Shown here: in pieces, positions 33,748 through 45,334 of the stretch | Position numbering within the stretch: the first letter of the stretch is position 1 | How the letters are laid out: each line of letters opens with the position of its first letter | Assembly (NCBI RefSeq): GCF_030272615.1 | Contig: NC_081410.1 | Coordinates: 253,131,533-253,195,532, forward strand | Direction of reading: 5' to 3' | Length of the DNA stretch: 64,000 bases | From: Cryptomeria japonica | Taxonomy: Eukaryota > Streptophyta > Pinopsida > Cupressales > Cupressaceae | Notes under the pieces: model-generated | Seen by the model: only the letters and a program-made list of their open reading frames with translations | Told to the model about the DNA's origin: nothing | Database searches by the model: none | Program-made: the position numbers and the translations under genes

Positions 33748-34512
33748 TGTGTATGGTGAAAATGGATAACAATAATAACAATATTGAAAGGCTAAATGAA
33801 TTCAACCACAAAACCCTAGCCTAACAACAACAAAGATCCACCATAACATATGAAGATTACCTAAGACAATGCAAATCAAATGAAATCACAAAGATTATAC
33901 CATCACATGTCCAATAAGGTTTGGATCTCCATTCTTCCTATCTTCATTGATCTTGCTTGATATATTTGCTCTTAGATTTTATGTGCACAAGAGCTCAACA
34001 AAGAACGGAATGTGGTTGCAAGTAGGATTGCCTATGTTCAAAAGCATAGTGTAGTCAAGTAGTCAACGGGGGGGTTTGATAATGAAGGAAGCATCTCCTT
34101 ATATAGAAGACACTATATGAAATGGAGGGATAAGATTGAGAGGTGTAAAAGGAGGTCGGCTATGATTAGAGGACAGGTAAAAGAAATAATAAAATAATGA
34201 AAGGGGTAGGTAGTGTATGAAATAAGAGATGAATGACATATGTCATGAGTGGAAAAAGGCTAATGAATTAATTAAATAAATAAAGATTCATTTAATTAAT
34301 AGAGGAAGTGGGATCAATTAAATAAATAAAATATTTATTTAATTTAGGAAAAAGATAATTTAAATAAATAAATAAATTTATTTAAATGAGAAATAAGGCT
34401 AGAAGAGGATAAATGAATTAATTAAATAAATAAGGATTTATGAATTAGGCTAAAGTAATTAAATAAATAAAGATATTTATTTAATTAGATTGGACAATTT
34501 TAGGTGTCTACA
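33748..34512 (-). repeat. Element E 3' LTR
   Basis: 765 bp, beginning TGTAGACACC on minus and ending CACCATACACA. It has several TTAATTAAATAAATAA blocks (34264-34490) and a TATA-like sequence (TATATAAGG on minus, 34098-34106). Confidence 0.9.
34098..34106 (-). promoter_or_regulatory. TATA box of element E LTR
   Basis: TATATAAGG on minus, preserved in the 5' LTR copy at 44914-44922. Confidence 0.5.
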
Positions 34513-34526
34513 TTTTGCCCCTCTTT
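34513..34526 (-). other. Element E polypurine tract
   Basis: On minus, AAAGAGGGGCAAAA immediately before TGTAGACACC. Same as in element C. Confidence 0.85.
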
Positions 34527-35255
34527 GTCACAATGTAGTTTGTCGTGTTGTTTCAAAGAAGGTAATATGAAGTGATACAAAGTTGCCCCAAGATGGGAAT
34601 GATATGCCCCCTCAAGAGATTGGATGAAAAAATGTCTGAAAAGATCGCAGACAATCTCTCGATAAGAAAGATGGGATAGAATGGACTGACCGGATAAAGT
34701 GACAAAGTCATAGGATAATGAAGACTGACTTGGGAAACGAGGGCTAGGGCAGTCTATAAGATAGACCATGAGGGAAATACATCCTCAGTGTCATCTACAC
34801 CTCCAAGAGATTAGAGTGCAGAGAGAGAAAAGAGCAGCAACAGTCAGCAGCGATGGCATTGGTGCATAGATTCAATCGCGTTTGTTGATTTCAGAGGCCA
34901 GTCGATGCAGGAGAGCCGGTAAGTACCACAAAACCTCCTTGTACTTTGATGCATTTATTGTTTTCATTAATGCATGGTAGGTAATGTAATAAATGCGCGT
35001 TTATGTCAGGAAAACGCATTTGTGTCCAAAAATGTGAATTTGTGTCTTCTAGGTCAAATTGGCAGTCCTATGATGAACATACGCTGTCAATTGGATAAGT
35101 TGCTGAGAGGATACACTCAAGCAGGTCCTCTAGGGAAAACTAGGATAGCAAATAGGGCTAAGATTAACAATTCTATGATAGAACATATGTTGCCAATTAG
35201 GAAACTACTCAAGAGGATTCACTCAAGCATAGGCCCTAGGATAAGATAGATCAAG
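34527..35255. other. Element E 3' non-coding region
   Basis: Non-coding text between the purine tract and the minisatellite. An ORF at 34974-35249 (+) has no recognisable motif and could at most be the start of the antisense PMD transcript. Confidence 0.45.
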
Positions 35256-35475
35256 GCACTTTGTGATGAACAGTGAGTACCAAGATATAGTACTTTGTGA
35301 TGAACAAAGAGTACTAAAATATGAGCAACACTTTTTGATGAACAATGAGTGCAAATGTGAGCAGCACTTTATGATGAACAGGGAGTGTCAAACACATAGT
35401 ACTTTGTGATGAACAGGGAGTACCACTAGGATAGAAGCAACACTTTGTGATGAACAGTGAGTGTCACTAGGACTG
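35256..35475. repeat. Minisatellite of about 35-40 bp in element E
   Basis: Six imperfect copies built on CACTTTGTGATGAACAGTGA followed by GT(A/G)(C/T)C and a variable tail, near 35256, 35290, 35327, 35364, 35397 and 35440. They lie just upstream (on +) of the antisense PMD remnant. Confidence 0.85.
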
Positions 35476-35563
35476 AGATGATTGATTTGTGTGACTGTGG
35501 GAGTATTTTCCTATGCTGAAGTCACGGGAGAGATTCCCATCGACTCAGAGGTTGTGACCTGAG

Positions 35564-36000
35564 TTGATAGCCGAGGACCGAGCGGTAATTGAGGCCATGG
35601 GATTGAGACATATTCTATATGTGCCTGAGTTTCGGGTGAACATGGGATTGCTGACTGCACTGACGGACAGGTGGCACTCTGCGACTTGCACTTTTCATTT
35701 GCCGATGGGGGAGATGATAGTCACCCTGGAGGATGTATACAGGATTTTGCGGATACCAATCGATGGGGAGATGATTCCGTACGATCGAGATGGAGATAGG
35801 GATGCCCTTAGATGAGTGTTCTAGGATCTGGGACTGGAGATGAGGGTTGGACATGTGGCATGGGATACCATGACATGGATAGGATTAGCACTACCAACAG
35901 TGTTGGTAGGAGTTATCAGTGGGTTCCTCTGTCTGGATAGGGTGACACAAGGATTAGCTATGGGATAGGGGAGGAGGAGGAGAGGAGGAGGATGAGATAA
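35564..36000 (+). pseudogene. Plant mobile domain remnant, antisense in element E
   Basis: Plus-strand frame with the PMD core: VPEFRVNMGLLTALTDRWHS, then CTFHLPMGEMIVTLEDVYRI, LRIPIDGEMI and PYDRDGDRDALR. After a TGA and a TAG it continues GHVAWDTM, LALPTVLVGVISGFLCLDR. It aligns segment by segment with the remnant in element A and stops where that protein goes on, so the C-terminal half is gone or unrecognisable. PMD is known in MAIN/MAIL host proteins and as an extra antisense ORF in Tat-type elements. Here the position between pol and 3' LTR, antisense to pol, fits the latter. Confidence 0.8.
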
Positions 36001-37744
36001 CTAGGCTCAGGAGATAGAGGGGATAGGAGAGATGATCATGGGGTGGGTCCTTCTAGGGTTCAGACTCCGTCGAGGCCAGCCGGCTCTGAGGGAGGGAGTT
36101 CATCGTAGCCATAGAGGGCTCCCTATCTATCAATTTTGTACCATTTTGTATGATGATGTAGACACCTTCAGGTGATTGTAGCCATGTGATTTTGACATCA
36201 TTGTATCATGACACTTATGATTATATATATGAGATGATTCATCTTTGCGGCAGCTATATGCATGTGTACCTATGTGATGTATGTTTCTATGTGATGCTTA
36301 TGATATGGATGCAAATATGTATATGATGCAATGCAATATTTATTTTTTTTTCTTTTATGTTTTGAATATGTTATGCTAATGCAAATGTGAATGTATGAAA
36401 TGCAAATGGATATGATAATGCAAATAATTATTTACATGATGAGAATGCAAGATGTGCTAACATGTGTTGTGTGTAGGATGTGATGCAATTGTGATATCTA
36501 TATGTATGTATGAAATGCTTAATATGTGATAATTCAGGTGCAAATACATGAAATGCAAATGTTTTTGGTGTGTCATTATACTTAGTCATGTGATAGCAAG
36601 ATACACTGACTCAAGAAGGACAATGGAAGTCAATCAAAAAAGGGGGATGGAAGACAAAAGATATGAAAGTGAAAGAGCTTCTTGTGTGTTATCATCATTG
36701 AGCTTTATTATGGCAAGTAGGTTATGACAATCGAGGCATATGTTTGACCCAGAAAGTCATTGTACCTGTTTGCATGGAGATAAGACAGTCACAAACAAGG
36801 AATGCCCCAGTTCACACTAGACTCACAGTATCCTCATATCCTTGGACAAGTCATAGCATTACTAAAAGACAATCCATAGATAGCAAATACAAATAGGTTA
36901 TGATACCCCATCCTTGCCTTTCTAGTCAAAGACATCCTAGAGATAAAATCTCTAGTTAGAGACATCCTGAAAAAGCTAAAAGACATGTCACCAAAAGATA
37001 AAATCAAAAGAAAACCAAGACTCGACACCAACATCCACTGTAGTCCTCAAGTTTAGTGTCTCTTGTCACTTGTATAATTCTTATTTGATTGTGGTCACAA
37101 TGTTTACTTTCACAAAAAGGATAGATAGCACGGAACCATATGTTGTCTAAGTCTGTTGAAAGATTTGAGTTTGTTGAAGCCCATTGTTGCTGCTGTCTCA
37201 TCTGAAACTGACTGAATCCATGAAACAGATACTTTATTGTGAAGAAGATGGAACTTTATTGCGGATTGGCGATACAGATGCTACTTTATTGCGAATTGTG
37301 CGCGGATAAACTGAAGAAAGCTGTAAGAAACTGTACTCCTTGAAACATGTGATGCTCTCAGTTCCACACCCATCATTAGACATAGGATTTTCCTTAGCCA
37401 CAGATAGGAGCTGATTTATTATGGATGGAAAGGAGTGAAAAGGAAGGTTTATTATGAATGGCGAACCAAACTTGGTTAGATCAATAACAAGCCATGATGG
37501 GAATGTGTAAGTTTATTATGGATGAATTGGTCGTGAGTGTGTGCAAAGTGAAGTGACAAAAGAGAATTCTGAAGGAGGGAGGAGCAATGTCTCTACACAT
37601 GGCATTGGTGACCCAGTTTTCACCATGGTACTTGCCTAGGGCGCCACCAAAGTGGTTTTCACTGTTGGACGAAATTATTTCTCTTTACTTTTTTCGATTT
37701 TTCAATGTTTTTTGTGTCACAAGGCGCCTGTTTGCCAGGTTTTC
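36001..37744. other. Element E non-coding region between PMD and pol
   Basis: Low-complexity ATG/TAT-rich text (36150-36560), then ordinary non-coding text. At 37590-37745 are the CCTGTTTGCCAGGTTTTCACC box and neighbouring TTTTCACC text that also occur in element C (7098-7165). Confidence 0.6.
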
Positions 37745-37885
37745 ACCAAGTAACGATTTTTTTTGTATTTTTGAAATTTTTGAATTTTTTTGTATTTTTG
37801 AAATTTTTTATTTTTTTGTATTTTTGAAATTTTTTATTTTTTTGTATTTTTGAATTTTTTTTTTTTTTTGTATTTTTTGAATTAG
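37745..37885 (-). repeat. T/A-rich tandem repeat just after element E integrase
   Basis: Repeats of TTTTTTGTATTTTTGAAATT (about 25-32 bp per unit, five copies) begin within 20 bp of the integrase stop at 37900. Element A has an A-rich array of different sequence in the same position. Confidence 0.8.
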
Positions 37886-37899
37886 GATACTTTGAAGAG

Positions 37900-40493
37900 T
37901 TATGTGTAAAACCTGTGAAGGTGCATGTTGTTGATAGGATCTTCCAAAGGTTCACCTTCTGTAGTTGAGAGCTGATATGCCCCAGATCCATATGCTGCTA
38001 TGATGATGTAAGGACCAAGCCAATTTGGTTCGAACTTGCCCTTCTTCTCTCTATCTTGCTGATTTTTGGGATTTTCTTTGAGAACTAAGTCCCCTACCTC
38101 AAATGTTCGAGGATTGACTTTGTGATTGTAGTTGTGACTCATTCGTTGTTGATAAGCCTTGAGATGATTAAAAGCAGTTTGTCTTCGTTCATCCAATAGT
38201 TCAAGTTCTTGTAAGCGAGAGACCCTATAGTCTTCATCACTAATGATGTTTTGCAAAGAGACTAGTAAAGAGGGTAGCTCGACCTCAATAGGCAAGATGG
38301 CTTTAGCGCCATAGACAAGTGAATAGGGTGTCACTCCTGTAGGTGTGCGGACACTTGTGCAGTAGGCCCAAAGTGCAGGATTAAGTTGGATATGCCAATT
38401 ACGGCAAGCGTCGTCGACTGTCTTTTTTAAGATTTTAAAGATTGTTTTATTAGATGCCTCAGGTTGACCATTACCTTGGGGGTAATATGGTGTGGAGAAG
38501 TGATGGGAAATATGGAAGCGATCACAGAGTTCACAAATATCCTGATTTTTGAAGGGACGCCCATTATTGGTGATAATAGAAATAGGAATACCATATCGAC
38601 AAATGATATAGTTGAGAATGAATGTAGCAATCTATTTTCCAGTGACTTGCATGAGAGGCACAACTTCGATCCATTTTGTGAAATACTCTGTGGCAGTGAT
38701 AATGAATTTATGACCATTGGAAGAAGAAGGGTGAATCTTACCTATGAGATCGAGTCCCCACTGACAAAAGGGCCAAGGAGTCACAATTGGTTGAAGTTCT
38801 TATGTTGGCACATGGATGAGGTCTCCATGAAGTTGACATTGCTTACATTTCTTGACAAATTGATATGAGTCTTTTTCCATATTGGGCCAATAATATCCAA
38901 TCCTGATGAGTTTCTTGGCTAAGGTAGGACCACTAAAATGTGGACCACATATCCCTTCATGTACTTCATGTAATACAATCTGAGCTTCGTCGCTTTCTAA
39001 ACATCTAAGAAGAGTGCCATCTAGACCTCGACGGTATAGGACATCGACTAAAATGACGTATGGAGAAGATTGGCGAATGAAAGTGTGATGTTGGTTGTTA
39101 GATAGATCAGGAGGTAGGGTATTGTCACGAAGGTATGTGAAAATGGAACCATATAACTGGGACTTGGGACCGACAACACATATCATCTCAGTAGGAGTGA
39201 TTTCATATGAAGGAACCAAAAGGTTATCCACCAAGAACTCATAGTGGGTCTCATTCGAAGGCAGATCGATCAGTAAAGCAATTGTAGCCATGGCATCTGC
39301 AGCTCGCTTCTTCTCTCTTGGTATCTGCTCAAAGTCTATTTTTGTGAAATGTTGTTTCAGGTCATCCACCATTCTTTTGTAAGGTATTAATTTCTCATCC
39401 TTTGTTTGGTAATCATCAGTTGCTTGACGGATTATAAGTTGAGAGTCCCCAAAAGCACGAAGTTCCTGGATCTTCCACTGAACTGCAATCCGTAATCCTG
39501 TTGTTAATGCCTCATATTCCGCTATGATATTAGTGCAAGGAAATGATAAGCAGTATGATTTTGGTATAGAATCCCCTTGAGGAGTTATAAAGAGGATGCT
39601 AGCTCCTGCCCCATGCTGTGTGTATGAGTCATCAAAGTATAATTGCCATGGTTTTGCATGTGACACTGTTAAAATGGATTCATCTGGAAATTTTGAAATT
39701 AGAGGTACATCATCTATTATGGGAGCATCTGCTAATTGATCTGCGATGGCTTGTCCTTTTATTGCTTTTCTGTCCACATACTCAATGTTGAATTCACTCA
39801 AGATCATTACCCATTTGGCTAGTCACCCAGTAAGTGTTGCTTTATTGAGAAGGTATTTCAATGGATCTATCCTTGCAACCAACTTAGTCTTATGAGTTAG
39901 CATGTAATGTCATAATTTCTACAAAGCAAAGACCACGGTGAGACATGCGCACTCGATTGGTGTGTAATTTAGCTCATATCCCACCAATGTGCGACTGATA
40001 TAGTATACTGCCTTTTCTTTTCCCTCAACAACTTTTTGTGCTAAGAGTGCCCCCAGTGCTGTTGAAGTAGCTGATATGTATAGTAATAAAGGCTGATCTG
40101 GAATTGGTGGCATCAAAACTGGCAGATTCATAAGATAATCTTTGAGTATCTGGAAAGCCTGTTGACAGTTATCATCCCATTTGAATTTGATGTTTTTATG
40201 TAGCAAGTGTTGAAAGGGATTACATTTATCTATGAGTTGTGCTATGAATCTTCATATGGACTGGAGTCTCCCTTGTAAAGATCAAAGCTGACTGATGTTT
40301 CATGGTGGTTGCATCTCTAGGATGGCTTTGACTTTTGCTGGATCGGCTTCGATTCCTCTTTTTGATACAATGAATCCTAGGAGCTTCCTGGAGGTTACTC
40401 CAAAGACACATTTCTTGGGGTTTAATCTTACTTTGTACTTTTCCAACCGATCAAAGATGACTGAGAGTACGTCCAAATGTGTATCTACATCTT
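37900..40493 (-). pseudogene. Element E pol pseudogene, 3' part: end of RT, two RNase H domains, integrase
   Basis: On minus. The RT end and thumb read IFDRLEKYKVRLNPKKCVFG (from about 40460), then LLGFIVSKRGIEADPAKVKA. RT-linked RNase H: FKWDDNCQQAFQILKDYL and VYYISRTLVGYELNYTPIE (40206-39919). The second, archaeal-type RNase H: WQLYFDDSYTQHGAGASILF, IIAEYEALTTGL and FGDSQLIIRQ (about 39657-39310). Integrase: the HH-CC head HEVHEGICGPHF...CKQCQLHGD, a core with WGLDLIGKI, ITNNGRPF (the usual TDNG Asp is Asn) and PQGNGQPEASNK, and a C-terminal FEPNWLGPYIII module ending at 37900. Stops and shifts occur, for example at 38798 and near 39800. Confidence 0.9.
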
Positions 40494-41686
<1,193 letters not shown>

Positions 41687-41842
41687 TCATTCTCCAAAAC
41701 GTCCTGTAATCTTTAACCGATTTTGTGCTTCGATATAATTGCTTGGAGCAAGCGCTATAGCTTGTTTCCAATACTCAGCAGCTTGATCAAACCAAGCTTC
41801 CGCAATTTCAGGATCTCCCTGTTGAATGGCCTGTTCTCCTCG
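41687..41842 (-). pseudogene. ycf3: ycf3 (pafI) exon 3, plastid-derived
   Basis: On minus from 41842: [20 protein letters not shown], then [20 protein letters not shown] and [11 protein letters not shown], with TGA at 41687-41689. These are the last TPR-like repeats of the photosystem I assembly factor Ycf3. The exon is preceded by a group II intron end (…CCCGAC). Confidence 0.95.
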
Positions 41843-42539
41843 GTCGGGATAGATCAACTTCTAAAAGTTTTCTTCCCTTAGAACCGTACTTGAGAGTTTC
41901 CTACCTCATACGGCTCAATCAACTATTCTTTAGTCCTTTACCCAAACTTCCAAAATAGAAGAAATACGTTCAGGTTAACCGAAAGAACAGAATGGGTCAA
42001 TGACATGAGTTTCAAACTTCACTTTCGATAAATGATCAGGTTTTCTCCTTTCTCCCACCCTAAAAAAGATGAAGTATTAGAAATAAAGAGATCTACTTCA
42101 GATTAGATCAGATAAAAATCTTTTTAAGAGGTAACTATCTATGTTCTGTATAGAAATTTTGAAGAATACTTTCCTACCAGGAAAGTACTTCACGTCTTTA
42201 GGATCCGATGCTACACCGCTGCTCAATAGCCTAGTAAATCAACCCTATTACATAAATTGAATCCTTTTTTTTGCCCATGAGCAGATTTGATTGTATCAGC
42301 CCGAACTTTCAATAATTGATCTTTATGGTGCTTTTTCCATCAATTGAATTGATTTTATTTTATCCATGGACTATCCAGGCTATATTTACCGATTCATATT
42401 TGGGCTCCTATGAGGGATATTCTTTTGACTACAGCTGATAAAAAACCGTTGTTTTGGATGGTGCATATGTAGAAAGCCTCTTTTTTTTTTCTTTTCCGTA
42501 ATTCTAAACGAATTCATTCTATAGTACAGATAGCCGCAC
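41843..42539 (-). other. ycf3 group II intron, plastid-derived
   Basis: Starts GTGCGGCTATC on minus at 42539, the group II consensus 5' end, and finishes just before exon 3. About 697 bp, as expected for ycf3 intron 2. It contains ordinary AT-rich intron text and a T-run at 42480-42490. Confidence 0.88.
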
Positions 42540-42732
42540 GTAATGACAGATCAAGGCCGTATTATTAAGAGCTTGTGGTCAAGACGGGTTTCGTTCTAAT
42601 GCCTGGAAATAATATTCCAAAGCCTTAGTATGTTCCCCATTACTCGTGTGGATAAGACCTATATTATATAATATATAACTTCGGTCATAGGGGTCAATTT
42701 CCGGTCGCATGGCTTCATAATAATTTCTACTA
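42540..42732 (-). pseudogene. ycf3: ycf3 (pafI) exon 2, 3' part, plastid-derived
   Basis: On minus: [20 protein letters not shown], then [29 protein letters not shown], a TGA stop, and PQALNNTALICHY to the intron. The 5' part of exon 2 and exon 1 are missing, cut off by the junction with element E. Confidence 0.93.
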
Positions 42733-43200
42733 ATTTTCCCAAGAGGTTGTCCACATAATCTTCCACAATAACATGCATGAGATCATGAAAGATAGTAGTC
42801 ATGGCTCTTTGATATGTAGTGCCTGCATTTTTTAGCCCGAAGGACATGACATTCCAGCAGAAGGTTCCCCAAGGACAAGTAAATGACATTTTGTGTTGAT
42901 CCTCAGATGCAATCTTTATTTGATTATAACAAGAGAATCCATCCATCAAAGATAACATCGCATGATCTACTATGAGATCAACAATCAAGTCAATATTTGG
43001 TAATGGAAAATCATCCTTAGGACAAGCTTTGTTGATGTCTCTGAAATCTGTACATATTCTGATACTATGATCTGGTTTACTAATAGGCACTAAGTTGGAG
43101 ATCCATTCAGGATAATCAATTGAGTGTGTGAATCCGCATCCAATAATTTCTCAAGTTCTACTTTGACTAGTAATGCCACTTGTGGATGCATCTTTCTTAA
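42733..43200 (-). pseudogene. Element E reverse transcriptase, 5' part
   Basis: On minus: PISKPDHSIRICTDFRDINK, then [73 protein letters not shown] and YVDNLLGK. These are gypsy RT blocks. The catalytic box reads YVDN where YVDD is expected. A frameshift near 43130 joins it to the upstream frame. The plastid insertion follows directly after LLGK. Confidence 0.93.
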
Positions 43201-44268
43201 TTTCTGTTTCACTAATTTTGCCCCCGGTTTAACTATCAAATGATGCATTACCAAATCCAGATCCAATCCAAGCATATCAGCGTATGACCATGCAAATTTG
43301 ATTTGTCGTTCTTTGAAGAAACTTATGAATTTTGACCTTTCTGACTTTGTCAAAGATTGGGCTAGGAATATGTTGTGTGGAACTTCTTCTGTACCAATGT
43401 TTGTTTTGATAGTCTCCTCTGCCAACATGGATGACTTTTCCTCATATGATGCTAGGAGAATGTCGAGCCTTCCATCTTTAGGTGCCTCAAAGAGGTTTTC
43501 GCCCTCAGATACGTCCTTTCTTTTTACTTTTTTGGGGTCAGAAAGCACCACAGTGTGGTTTTCACCATGAGACCCTTGGTTTGTTTTTATTTTTATACTT
43601 TTGTGACTAGAAGGCCCAACACCCTCACCAAAATATGCCATGCTATTGAGTTCTATAGTGTATCCCGCTTTATGGTCCCTAGGGGGAAGATCATCTCGTA
43701 TGCCAAGATAGTCAATAAAAGCTTCATCATTTTGGAATGTGTCAAACTGTGCAAGTCCTTCATGATCCCGGTCAATAAGTTGGTGATGAACGAGGGGAAG
43801 GCCTTTGATGTCTTCAAAGTTAGCAAGGCTAAAAGTGAAGATGTAGTTATATTCAGGTATGTCGAGGTAGTTATTGAGGTCATCGTTGGCACTCTCCTCA
43901 TCAGTCTCAATCGTGAACGAATCCAAATTATCATCACTAGTAGCACATTCCGGGACAGGTGTTCTCATTCTATGTGATTTCGACCTAGAACCTAGAGACA
44001 AGGACTGTGTGGAATCCTCAGGGGTTGTTTCTTGACCAACTTTGAATTTTTCATAAAATTCCTCTTCTTCTGTGGGTTCATCTAGCTCTCTAAATGTCTC
44101 GGTGAGCTCGTAGTCACTGGAGGATTTGTCTAAACCCCATTCCCATTCATTGGAGTCTATGGAATAATGATTCTCTTGTTGAATTTTGGCATCTTTGATT
44201 TGTAATGCTTCTTCTATCTTTTGAGTCATGAAACCAAGTCCCTTCGAGCATTCCTTTTTGAATGTCAA
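43130..44268 (-). pseudogene. Element E linker region upstream of RT
   Basis: A 380-residue open frame, acidic (TEEEEFYEKF, ETDEESANDDLNNYLD), ending with the run-in to RT: SLTKSERSKFISFFKERQIK FAWSYADMLGLDLDLV, HHLIVKPGAKLVKQKLRKMH. This run-in is typical of Tat-type polyproteins between protease and RT. No protease DTG/DSG is found upstream. Confidence 0.8.
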
Positions 44269-44280
44269 TTCAGGTTGTAA

Positions 44281-44390
44281 AGATTCAATGATGCCTTCCT
44301 TTCTTAACCCAAGAGGACTTTTGCCATCATACCCAATTTTTTGTAGAATCTTGAACCCTTTGCCATACTTCTCACATGGTATACTGATGT
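44281..44390 (-). pseudogene. G-patch-like remnant of element E
   Basis: On minus: KYGKGFKILQKIGYDGKSPL, then GLRKEGIIESLQPEL. This matches the glycine-rich G-patch pattern reported in some plant gypsy polyproteins after protease. It is the first recognisable coding trace in E, because gag and protease are deleted. Confidence 0.65.
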
Positions 44391-44420
44391 GATCTTGTGT
44401 ATCATCTTCAAGGTCTTTGA

Positions 44421-44616
44421 GATATTTATTTAATTTAGAAAAAGGATAATTTAAATAAATAAATGTATTTATCTAAATGAGAAATAAGGCTAGAAGAGGA
44501 TAAATGAATTAATTAAATAAATAAGGATTTATTTAATTAATAGATGAATTAGGCTAAAGTAATTAAATAAATAAAGATATTTATTTAATTAGATTGGACA
44601 ATTTTAGGTGTCTACA
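44421..44616 (-). repeat. Second, truncated LTR copy in element E
   Basis: Corresponds to the first roughly 196 bp (minus sense) of the E LTR, from TGTAGACACC at 44616. It joins coding sequence at 44420 and abuts the truncated end of the 5' LTR at 44617, in the same orientation. Confidence 0.85.
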
Positions 44617-45329
44617 TTTCAACCACAAAACCCTATCCTAACAACAACAAAGATCCACCATAACATATGAAGATTACCTAAGACAATGCAAATCAAATGA
44701 AATCACAAAGATTATACCATCACATGTCCAATAGGGTTTGGATCTCCATTCTTCCTATCTCCATTGATCTTGCTTGATATATTTGCTCTCAGATTTTATG
44801 TGCACAAGAGCTCAACAAAGAACGGAATGTGGTTGCAAGTAGGATCGCCTATGTTCAAAAGTGTAGTGTAGTCAAGTAGTCAATGGGGGGGTTTGATAAT
44901 GAAGGAAGCATCTCCTTATATAGAAGACACTATATGAAATGGAGGGATAAGATTGAGAGGTGTAAAAGGAGGTTAGTTATGATTAGAGGGTAGGTAAAAG
45001 AAATAATAAAATAATGAAAGGGGTAGGTAGTGTATGAATTAAGAGATGAATGACATGTGTCATGAGTGGAAAAAGGCTAATGAATTAATTAAATAAATAA
45101 AGATTCATTTAATTAATAGAGGAAGTGGGATCAATTAAATAAATAAAATATTTATTTAATTTAGGAAAAGGATAGTTTAAATAAATAAATAAATTTATTT
45201 AAATGAGAAATAAGGCTAGAAGAGGATAAATGAATTAATTAAATAAATAAGGATTTATGAATTAGGCTAAAGTAATTAAATAAATAAAGATATTTATTTA
45301 ATTAGATTGGACAATTTTAGGTGTCTACA
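44617..45329 (-). repeat. Element E 5' LTR, lacking its last 50-odd bases
   Basis: Matches 33800-34512. It ends (minus sense) at GTGGTTGAAA and lacks the terminal part with CACCATACACA and the primer site. The TSD CATGG follows at 45330. Confidence 0.9.
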
Positions 45330-45334
45330 CATGG

